45,400 bases of DNA from Phytophthora quininea (Eukaryota; Oomycota; Peronosporomycetes; Peronosporales; Peronosporaceae): the NCBI GenBank assembly GCA_011947345.1, contig JAAVTG010000975.1:1-45400 (forward strand). The letters are read 5' to 3'. Numbering within the stretch: the stretch's first letter is position 1; every line of letters starts with the position of its first letter. The notes beneath the pieces were generated by a model. The model was not told the origin of the DNA. It ran no database searches and worked only from the letters and a program-made list of their open reading frames with translations. This document shows, one piece after another, positions 9,024-17,311 of this stretch. The position numbers and the translations under genes were made by a program.

Positions 9024-10633
9024 TTGAAGAGGATGAAGGAAAAGCCCAGGAAATTGCGAAAATACACTGCAATGGTTTCGCCGACCTCTGGACCCCATCA
9101 AGCCGACGTTCCAGTATCCGCACGGTTCTTACGTAGGCTATCTGGAGTTTATCACGCCTTGTCTACCATTCATGTCAGTCACCAGGGCTACAAGTACTCT
9201 ATCGAACGGGTGTTGGCGCTGGACGAATACACACGCTCGACCTCCTTCGGGCGAGTTCTGCTGGTTTGTGTTGGCACACCGTTGCCGATGATGGTGTTGG
9301 TACTATTACAAGAACTCATTCCGCTCCGCAGTGTGCAAGATGGATGGAGAACTAACTATGGGTTCTGGATCCGGGATGGTCTCATGGGAGGCGCAATAGC
9401 GCTGGCGGTGTCTGTACAAGTGGAGTTTTTCTTAAGAATTCCAATATCTCGCTCCCAACACGGCCAGATCGCTCTTCTTGCCTCGTTGGGCTTTGTGGTA
9501 TCGCCCATTTTAATCGCCCATTATTACGTGTTTCCGATACCGTTTATGCTTTTGCTCACGATAGGACCCACTGTTGCTGTCCTTGTTGGTTCTTTCCGTG
9601 TCGTCGTGGGCCGACGAACTTTTGCGAGTGTTCTCACACGTCGATATGAACTCATCCGTTTACTGGCATTTTTCACAGCACAGTCAAGTTTATCTTTCAT
9701 TTACCCCGCCTATCAAGTGTTTTTCAATGCCGTTACTGATGTGAACACCAACTACGAGTTGCCGATAATTTTGTTGCTGCCTGTGATCAAGATCACTTTG
9801 CAAAATGTTATCGCGCGCACTATGGCACATGTGGAGGATATGGTACCCGAGTCGGTTGTCTTCTCGGCGGATTTCTTTAGTGCAACATACATGGCAACGT
9901 TCATGCAGAATACTTCGTCAAATACTGCCGTCATGGTCATTGTAGCGGTCGATTTCGTTCAGTTGGCCCTGGTCATTAAGTCACTTGAGAAGAAATCTAC
10001 CGAGATTCGACAAAAGCTGGCACGGCAACAAGGCGCAGACACACTAGGAAGGCTTCTTTTTGACGAGGTTTGTGGTTTATGTCGCTCTCTTGAGAAATCA
10101 CCACTTGCAATGCAGCCAAAACTCCATTTAAACAGTGCTACAATGTTGTGCCAATTGAATCTAAACGTGTGGATACTAAAGATCCTCGAACGGCGAGCAC
10201 GCATTCCTCAAGGCAACAGACCAAGGTTCTTGAAGAGGCCCTCGCAGTTTACTTTACCACAGAGTGCGTGGTTTTAACGGAGTATCTGGAAGCATTTATT
10301 CCCATCTTCTACAGCCTATTTGTGCTGGTGATGGTTCGCCTCCAAAACTCTCAGTACCACATCGAACTAGCGGGCATCACGGAAGAAAACGTGGAAAATA
10401 TGGTTCTGAATGTGCTTGTGTACGCACTGCTTGAAATGATTTCATTCTTGGCATTGGTATTCGCGATGAACCGCAAGTGCAACATGCGGCTGCTACACCA
10501 TCTAGCCTTCGTACTAGAGACGCAAGTGCCTGTTATCCAGATCAAGATGATAGTTTGGATGCTACTCACGATAAGCTTCCGCGTAGTACACTTCGGTACG
10601 TGGACAATAAACTATTTGCCATGTTCGCACTGA
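9024..10633 (+). CDS. Polytopic membrane protein, oomycete-type family of unknown function
   Basis: About 535 aa with 9-10 hydrophobic helices, for example R-V-L-L-V-C-V-G-T-P-L-P near 9255, G-Q-I-A-L-L-A-S-L near 9465, and V-L-V-Y-A-L-L-E-M near 10415. No catalytic or transporter motif is evident. The reading frame changes once near 10118-10121: an AAAA run, one base short of what the downstream frame needs, moves the end of the protein (to 10633) out of register. Both sides keep the same membrane-protein composition, so I treat it as one gene with a probable sequence error. The start may be 9024 or the next ATG at 9072. Members of such families are numerous in Phytophthora, from memory. Confidence 0.55.
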
Positions 10634-10920
10634 CCAAGTGGCTCATATGCTATAGGAATCGATTTCACATTCCACTTCGAGTGGCTGCATGGTCAGAAAT
10701 AATCTCGTCTGAGAGAATTTACGCTGATTTCCATCATCGTCACGCAATTTACTTGCTAGCATCGTAAAACCTAGGTATGTGCATCCAAAAGTATGCTTCA
10801 AGTTGAAGCGACCATCACTCCTTCCGCATTCAACAACTCCAGCTCCACTCCGCATTCTGCCAGCAGGAACGGAAGTGTCAATGAGAGTGCCTTGTACTAG
10901 GTGGGGCCCAGGAATTCACC
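10634..10920. other. Intergenic, no gene seen
   Basis: AT-rich to mixed sequence between the membrane protein gene and the CRN-like fragment. Only short shadow ORFs. Confidence 0.5.
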
Positions 10921-11199
10921 ATGAAGATGGAGGAGTGGCAGACTGTAGTGCAGATCAAACACGCCATCGTCAAGAAGAAATTTGAGTTTACTTCCAACAG
11001 GCTCCAGTTATATCACGCCTACATGGGCGGTACTTGGTTGAGGGCAACGGTAGAGCAACGGCGCGACCTGCGAAATATGCGCGATCCTCGCGTGATTGCA
11101 GCAGTCGTTGCCCACTACGAGTCGATGAACCCGCTTGACCAAGTAGGCGACAGCGCGCTCAATCTGCCGTACATCCCTGCCAGTACATTGTCGCGGTGA
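10921..11199 (+). pseudogene. Fragment resembling the N-terminal header domain of Crinkler (CRN) proteins
   Basis: 92 aa. The spacing of V-V-Q-I-K-H-A-I-V-K-K-K, then L-Q-L-Y-H-A-Y-M-G-G-T-W-L, resembles the ubiquitin-like CRN header, where a short helix (LKxAIK) precedes an L-Q-L-F-L-A-like strand and a W-L pair. CRN proteins are secreted or host-targeted effectors in oomycetes. The frame is open a little upstream of the ATG but no start codon is seen there, and no C-terminal effector domain follows. It is best read as a truncated relic. It could instead be an unrelated ubiquitin-fold protein. Confidence 0.4.
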
Positions 11200-11260
11200 T
11201 GCCGACTGGTAAAAGTTTGATGGAGAGATAACACTTCTCACTAATCTAACCGATATATCT

Positions 11261-11700
11261 GTGGTAACCAGGCCGCGGAGGCTGCTGCCGGCGCTTTCTC
11301 GACTGGATCACTTGAGATTGTATGTGCCGTCCCCGCCAAGTCTCATCTCCTACCTGTGCCTGCTGTTTGCTAGGCATCAATGCTGCACGAATCAATTTGC
11401 TGTGCACCGATTGTGTTTGGAGTTACACTACTGTGGATCGTTGTTTGCGCCTTCATTGCAGTGTTCGCGAGTGTCTACCCCGACGAAATCACGGTCAGAA
11501 TCTGACAAAACACTACACCGCTGGCAATGCTGTACTGCTGCAGCGCAATTTATTGGCCTCGAATCCGGCGTACGGCTCGAGACCCGTATGAAAGGCAGTT
11601 TTGGCGAATCTCGTTACTATGCCGAGAGGAGAATTCCAACTTTTACAATGAAGCACCATTTGACCCTCAAGGGGCTAACATTTTCTCCATCGTAACGGTT
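11261..11700 (+). repeat. Degraded dispersed repeat, copy A
   Basis: No intact ORF, but segments match the reverse strand of 22240-22450. Exact shared words include 12-mers at 11431-11442 and 11482-11493, with the same order and similar spacing, and weaker similarity continues downstream. One frame gives a hydrophobic helix (G-V-T-L-L-W-I-V-V-C-A-F-I-A-V-F). Probably a relic of an unnamed repeat or membrane-protein gene family. Confidence 0.5.
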
Positions 11701-11797
11701 TACTGGCGTGAGAGCTCTCATTGTCTGGTTTGATTATCATGTGTATTGATCTCTAAACACCCACTCTGAGTGTCCCACTCAGATCTCGGACTGCCGT

Positions 11798-12802
11798 CTA
11801 TAGTTCGTCCTTCTCGGTCTCCACATCGTTCTTGTACTCCCTCACCTCGTTCAATGTCTTCGCGCTCGCCTTAGTGATAGCGTCGTCTTCACCGTAAATA
11901 CGAACCGCAATTCTATGAGCGTGCTCCAGCAGTTTAATCGCCTCGTCCACCTTCTGCTGGCGCATCTTCACCCCCGCCAGCGCGTTCAAACTGAACGCGT
12001 ACGAGAGCGTGTCTTCCCCATCACGCTGTAAGAATACGACGCTCGCCGTCTCCGCGGCCCGCAACGCTGGTTCCACCTCATTGACTGCGAGATGCGCCGT
12101 CGACAGCTCCATGTACAGCTCTGCAACTCCCGTCGTGAGCCCATTAACTTCCGCCCCTGAGCCTCCACTGTTTTCTTCAAAGTGCTCAGATGTTTCTTCT
12201 TGTTGCCTAACTTCTTATACCCTCAGCGATTCTCATCGACGCTTCAATGTACGCTTCATGCGTCACACCCAGCCCCTTCTTGACGTGTTTGCGGAGGATC
12301 TTGTACTTCTGAATGGCCTTCTTGTACTGCTCCTTGGCCATGTACGCGTCTGCCAGACTCCTGAGCGACAGTCCCAGCGACGGGTGGCTGTCTCCGTAGA
12401 TCTTCTCCACCATTTTCACCGAGTCCTCGAGCACTTCAATGGCCTCGTCGTACTGTTTGGCTCGGATCAGGACGGACCCGTAGTCGTTCAGGATCTGCGC
12501 ATAGAGCGCCGCGTCCTGCGAGATATCCTGCGGGTCAGTGATGGCGTGTCGTCCCTCGCCAAAGACGCGGTCGTGCAGCAGTTTGATGGCGCCACGGAGC
12601 TTCTCGATGGACCCCGGAAGTCCTTGCCGTCGTTGAGCTTCATGCCGGCGTTGCGCAGGCCGCGGATCTCCTGGATGACGGGGTCGTTGTCTCGGGCGTT
12701 GGCGCTGGAGGTTGGCTCCGGCGTCTTGGCCTCATTGGCGGCGGCAAGGGCGCTACAGACCAGCAGCAAGAGCAGCAGGAAGGCCACGTACGCGGATCTC
12801 AT
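11798..12802 (-). CDS. ER-luminal TPR protein with signal peptide and C-terminal KDEL
   Basis: About 335 aa. The N-terminus (M-R-S-A-Y-V-A-F-L then poly-Leu, ending A-L-A-A-A) is a clear signal peptide. The body holds kinesin-light-chain-like TPRs: A-I-E-V-L-E-D-S-V-K, L-A-D-A-Y-M-A-K-E-Q-Y-K-K-A, L-N-A-L-A-G-V-K-M-R-Q-Q-K, and A-I-K-L-L-E-H-A-H. The last residues are K-D-E-L, the ER retrieval signal, so both ends agree on an ER-lumen location. TPRs suggest a scaffold or co-chaperone role, which is inference. Three frame changes occur, each at a G/C run one base too short (plus-strand CCCC 12612-12615, CCC 12220-12222, CCCC 12154-12157). The repeats continue in register across them, so I treat it as one gene. 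It shares a 59-bp promoter with the gene at 12862. Confidence 0.65.
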
Positions 12803-12861
12803 CGTCGCTGCGAAAATGGGTCGTCGTACCCATTTTATATACCGCAAATGGGTATTTTCAG
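12803..12861. promoter_or_regulatory. 59-bp bidirectional promoter
   Basis: Separates the start codons of two divergent genes. It contains a perfect 9-bp inverted repeat (AAAATGGGT at 12813-12821, ACCCATTTT at 12828-12836), a third AAATGGGT near 12845, and TTTATATA at 12834-12841. No other regulatory space is available to either gene. Confidence 0.55.
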
Positions 12862-13579
12862 ATGGCCAAGAAGAGCAAGAAGCGTAGTGTCGGTGCCGGC
12901 AAGAAGAATGCGGCCGAGCTGTTTGTTGACATGCAGAAGAAGGGCAAGCGCTGGTACGAGAAGGAGCGCGAAGGAATTGCACTGATCGAGGGCTTCCAGT
13001 CGGCGCTGGCGGCGCTTCGAGCTGCTCAGCAGACCGTGGACCATGTGGATGACAATGAGCTCACTGGTCTGGCTGGCAATCTCGAGATGGATCCGTGGCT
13101 GGCGGAGGATCTGTACCAGCAACTGCAGGAGCTTCCTACGAGCTTTGAAGAGCTATTGCAGGAGATGTATACTTTGCAAGCCCAGGCGGCAGAGATTGGT
13201 GCGTGACGAATAGAGTTTAGGAAGAGACAGAGGCAGCTCTGACCCTGCGGGTGTTTACAGTGCGAGCTGCAGATGAAGATGCACCCAGCGATGCGATGAG
13301 GTTGGCATCAATCGACTACTTGCAGATGATCAACCAGGAGCTGGCCACGTTCGAGAACGAATACCAACACGTGGTACGTTTGTGACGGCCATCAATGTCG
13401 CTTGAGCACAAACTGATGATCAATACCCACAGGAAGCTCTGCTGAAGCTCATTTCGTTTGAGACGACGACAGACGAACTGCGCACTCTCGTCATTTCCTG
13501 GACCACGTCGCCGTTCCTCGAGCCTGCGCAATCGCGCGCATTCCTCCAGCGGCATCAACTGTCCCAAACCAGTTCCTAG
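12862..13579 (+). CDS. Conserved-looking hypothetical protein, 198 aa, three exons
   Basis: Exons 12862-13198, 13261-13373 and 13433-13579 (597 nt) give a continuous 198-aa protein with consensus GT..AG introns. It begins with a Lys-rich patch (M-A-K-K-S-K-K-R), then long amphipathic helices (G-F-Q-S-A-L-A-A-L, L-Y-Q-Q-L-Q-E-L, L-Q-E-M-Y-T-L-Q-A-Q) suggesting a coiled coil. No family recognised. The three-exon structure with frame kept throughout is strong evidence of a real gene. Divergent partner of the KDEL TPR protein. Confidence 0.7.
13199..13260 (+). other. Intron 1 of the 198-aa gene
   Basis: 62 bp, donor GTGCGT, acceptor TTTACAG; joins A-E-I to V-R-A-A-D-E-D in frame. Confidence 0.7.
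13374..13432 (+). other. Intron 2 of the 198-aa gene
   Basis: 59 bp, donor GTACGT, acceptor CCCACAG; joins Y-Q-H-V to E-A-L-L-K-L in frame. Confidence 0.75.
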
Positions 13580-13673
13580 TCAACCAAAAACTCAACGCCA
13601 CAGTCTCTCGACATAATAACATATCCCTCATGTTGTCAGTCTCCACAGCTCTGTCGACAAACCCTCTTCTCTG

Positions 13674-14128
13674 TCACTTGGTCTCCACAAATTGCGCGCA
13701 CAGGTCGTTGATATCTTCCAGACAGAGCCCCGCGAAAAGTTTTCTTGCGCCTGCAATAATAACAATAATGGTTAACACTTGTATTCACCGCTGGTTGTAA
13801 ACTTTCTCCATCATTCACCTTCTTCAGCTCGCGCTGGATGCGATTAGTCTCCTGGGACGAGAAATACGGAGCCAAGAATTTGTCCATCGCGTCCTCTACC
13901 GAGTCGGTGGCTGCAATGGCATTGTCCTGGTCCGTGGGGATGAAGATCCCAGAGCTGGCGGGCGCGGCAGGCTCCTCATCGTACTGGAGACATTGTTGGT
14001 CAGGGATATTCAGGATACAGGTACTAGATACACATGCGCACCATGTCGTTCCATTGCACGCGGCAGTGGGTCTTCTTGCGCACCACAGGGTAGCGCTCCA
14101 GCAGGCGCATGAACTCGCCTTCGTCCAT
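13674..14128 (-). CDS. Hypothetical protein, ~109 aa, three exons
   Basis: Exons 14128-14042, 13983-13819 and 13750-13674. The first begins M-D-E-G-E-F-M-R-L-L-E-R-Y-P and carries V-V-R-K-K-T-H-C-R-V-Q-W. The second is acidic with D-A-M-D-K-F-L-A-P-Y-F. The third is short and ends F-V-E-T-K. The third exon fits only if the TTTT run at 13740-13743 (AAAA in the gene) is one base short; otherwise a longer unconserved tail is read. No family recognised. Cytosolic by lack of signal or membrane segment. Convergent with the 198-aa gene (95 bp apart). Confidence 0.5.
13752..13818 (-). other. Intron 2 of the ~109-aa gene
   Basis: 67 bp, GTGAAT donor, ATTGCAG acceptor. Confidence 0.6.
13984..14041 (-). 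other. Intron 1 of the ~109-aa gene
   Basis: 58 bp, GTGCGC donor, CTCCAG acceptor; joins W-N-D-M to Y-D-E-E-P in frame. Confidence 0.6.
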
Positions 14129-14320
14129 GACGACAGTTTATTGATAATAATGTGAGAAATTATACATTCGTATTGTATCCATACAAATAGCAAATGTTCG
14201 CCTGGCTTTGTGCCTCAGAAAATACTTGTGGCTAAAACGCGGATAGCGCAATCAGATTTATAATAGCGTCTCTTGGCAGCCATACGTCACACTTTGCGAT
14301 TCCTCCATTCAACATCAACA

Positions 14321-15279
14321 ATGTCGTCGACGCCGCCCGCGCCCGTGCCCAAGCCGGAGGACCGACTGCTGTTCGCCATCCCCAAGAAGGGCCGTCTGCA
14401 CGACAAGATCATCCAGCTCATCAAGGGTGCCGGCCTCAGCTACCACCGGGTAAAGTCTCATCATTTATTGTCCCCACCCGAATTGACGCACTAACGGACG
14501 CCTCTATTGCAGCCGAACCGCGTGGACATTGCGCTCTGCTCGAGTCTCCCCGTGACGCTGGTGTTCCTGCCAGCTGCTGACATCGCCACGTACGTGGGAG
14601 AAGGTAATCTGGACATCGGTATCACTGGCCAGGACATTGTGGCCGAGACCAAGACGTCGGTCGAGGAGCTCATGCAGCTGGGCTTCGGCAAGTGCAGTCT
14701 CGGTGTACAAACGCCCGTCAAGGATGCCGTCACGGACCCCAAAATCCTGGCGGGCAAGCGCATCGTGACGTCGTTCCCGGAAGTCACGCGCGACTACTTC
14801 AAACAGTTCGAGACGGAAGCCACTGGCCCCACCAAGATCAAGTATGTGTCGGGGTCTGTGGAGGCGGCCTGCTCGCTGGGACTGGCTGACGGTATCGTGG
14901 ATCTTGTGGAGACTGGCACCACCATGAAGGCCGCAGGACTGGAGATGATCTCGACCATCCTGACGACTCAGGCTGTGCTGATCGCCAACCCGCAGTCGGC
15001 CCACAAGGACCTGGTGCACAAGGTCCACCAGCGCATTCTCGGCTACATCACCGCCACCAAGTACCGAATGGTCACGTACAATGTGGACCAGGAGAAGCTC
15101 GACGCGGCTACCAAGATCACCCCGGACGTCGCTCGCCGACGATCAACTCGCTGGTGGGTGGAGGCTTCGCCGTCTCGGCGATGGTGGAGGCAGACACTGT
15201 GTCGGACGTCATGGACCAGCTCCACGACGTGGGCGCCACGGACATCATGATCTTCAACATTGAAAACTGCCGCGCCTAA
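14321..15279 (+). CDS. HIS1: ATP phosphoribosyltransferase (histidine biosynthesis step 1)
   Basis: Condenses ATP with PRPP to N1-(5-phosphoribosyl)-ATP, the committed step of histidine synthesis, normally feedback-inhibited by histidine. Exons 14321-14449 and 14513-15279, about 299 aa. Seen: L-L-F-A-I-P-K-K-G-R-L at the N-terminus, G-N-L-D-I-G-I-T-G-Q-D near 14605-14640, and the PRPP-loop region G-L-A-D-G-I-V-D-L-V-E-T-G-T-T near 14880-14925. A C-terminal regulatory domain (F-A-V-S-A-M-V-E, ending M-I-F-N-I-E-N-C) marks the long, self-sufficient form. That domain reads only if the CCCC at 15120-15123 is one base short; the raw frame instead ends at 15250. ATG 14321 was chosen because the longer ORF would need a TTG start. 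Confidence 0.9.
14450..14512 (+). other. Intron in ATP phosphoribosyltransferase gene
   Basis: 63 bp, GTAAAG donor, ATTGCAG acceptor; joins S-Y-H-R to P-N-R-V-D-I-A-L in frame. Confidence 0.9.
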
Positions 15280-15391
15280 GTGGCTACGCCGGTGAGAAAC
15301 GTCGTGATTAGCTAGAGTTCCAGTGGAGCACGTCTCGCTGCGGTCAATACTTTTCAAACGGATACGATCGATGGAGCTGTTGACTTGATGC

Positions 15392-17250
15392 TTGATGATG
15401 GAAACAAACGTTTGTGAGCTGGTTGGGGCAAATGCGACGCTTTTTCTACAAGCTGGTGTTTGGAGGAGGTTCGCTCGACGTCGCGTCTGTGAGATGTGCG
15501 GAGAATGTCCTGGTCGACGACTTGCGGAAGGCGATCCAAGACCGCCACAAGGACAAGTATCTCTTGTGGATGAGCCATCTTCGCCTCAGCGTCTTTCGTG
15601 ATCGATCGTCGTATATTGCAGAAGACCCCTCCATGCATTCCAAACTTTACCAGGAGGCTACGGCGAGACTTCAGAGAGTGCTCTTCTTGTTGAGGTGGGC
15701 ATGTGGCCACACCAAAAAATATGCCTACGATCGTCGTCAACGAAGTAAAAATCCGGGCGGAAGAGGTGAACGCAAATGATGAATTGGACACTCCATTCTG
15801 GAGGTTTGCGGCATCAAATGCAGCCTGCTCCATGACCGACTCGATGCTTCAACTCCCGGAAAATGTCCAATTCCTTGGTGAGCCCTGTGGGCTATCGATC
15901 TACATCCGGCAATGCTATCGGGGCTACTCCAGCAAGTATTGAAGCTCATCAGAGACCCCGACACTTCAACTGTCATTATTTGGAGCGTCCGTGGTGTCGG
16001 CAAGACGTACTTCGGCTACGCAATGCTGTGTCATTTAATCAAGCAAGGCGAGACTGTGGTGTATCGGAGCAGGTTGTTTAGGAAATGGCTTCTTTTCACT
16101 ACGTAGGGCGTTATCGATGGATCGTACCAGGTCTTTCGAGAGGTGCTTTTCCTGCCGTCGACGTGCTACATCACGGACGGAGCCGAATTTGAAGTCGTCC
16201 GGGCGAAAACGATCGTGCTCACGGATGAATAAGTTTGGTACGAAAATTACAAAGGCTGGTCGACCACGTTGTACATGCCGGTCTGGAGTTGGCAGCAGAT
16301 AGCACTCTGTCGTGAGAGCGTGTTTCCCACACTCTCCATTGAACTGGTAGCGGACCTCTATAATTGGTGGGGTGGGATCCCTCGGTTTGTGCTGCCCTAC
16401 GATTACAGACAACGCGATCAGCAGCGTCTAGAAGATCGGGTCACCCTGGTGTCGTTAGAGGTACTATCTCGATATGTGGAAAGCCCGCGTGATAATATTG
16501 TGGACAACATGCTGCACCTGTGTGTCGACGATGAGTTCAAGTTCTTAAGCTATGCGTTTGTGTCTTGCTATGTGGAGGAGAAAGTCGTGGCGAATTTGCT
16601 TCACTGGAACAAGACGCAGTTTTTGGAGTTCCTGAGGCAGCCAGCAAGTCATTCACTGGCACAACTGCGAGTGCACTCGTATCGACGAGTGCAAGAGCAG
16701 TGCGACTCGTGAGATTAACTTGGACGACACCGCAAGAATAAGCAACAGCTGCGCGAGCGATCAAAACGAGAAGCCTAAAACGCGCAAGAGGGAGAGCAAA
16801 GAGCAAGCACGTGAATGCACGAAGAGCAAAGAGCAAGAGCGTTTAATTCTATTGCCTGGTACGCAAATGGCGGTGAAGGACAATGTTGCCGTGAATTCCA
16901 CTTCAACAGCTGGGTCTTACCGCTTGCCGTCATCCATTTGGGCGACCGTCGCTTTCGAGCCCCCGAATCGATTGTATCAAGTGGTCACATCTCACAGCCG
17001 CCCCTTTCAGAAAGAAAACATTGACCGTATCCTGGTAACTATGACCACGGCGCGCCCACCAACTTTCGAGTTGTATTTCGTGACTTCTTCGTTTGGTGGT
17101 AACGATTGGAAGACTTATCAGGGCTGCCATGACGTTGTGAAAAAGGAGATAAAGCAACTTCTGTCTATGTGCTGGAACTCGATTTGTCGGCTCATGAAGG
17201 CAAATAGCGGGGATCGCTACGATACATATCGTGCTCCACCTCGAATATGA
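15392..17250 (+). pseudogene. Crinkler (CRN) family relic with header, P-loop NTPase and nuclease-like parts
   Basis: Pieces lie in order in different frames. A header-like part (15414 onward, L-V-D-D-L-R-K-A-I) is followed by a linker and a P-loop (G-V-G-K-T-Y-F-G-Y-A-M-L near 15990-16030), typical of CRN/RHS-type NTPases. Then come M-P-V-W-S-W-Q-Q and W-W-G-G-I-P-R-F-V-L (16275-16390), also a CRN/RHS hallmark. The last ORF (16720-17250) has L-Y-Q-V-V-T-S and F-V-T-S-S-F, resembling the C-terminal nuclease-like part. At least two frame changes precede the P-loop, in-frame stops lie at 16104-16106 (TAG) and 16230-16232 (TAA), and another frame change is near 16712. Too many breaks for sequence error alone, so I call it a pseudogene. 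The product would be an effector, not a metabolic enzyme. Confidence 0.65.
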
Positions 17251-17311
17251 TGATTGTGGGTGTTTTAATATTTTCTGGTGCTTTGTGGTGGAAGCGTTGT
17301 AGTTACTGTAC

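Noticed and set aside
11527..11733. 68-aa plus-strand ORF as a separate gene
   Set aside because: Lies inside the degraded dispersed repeat and shows no domain.
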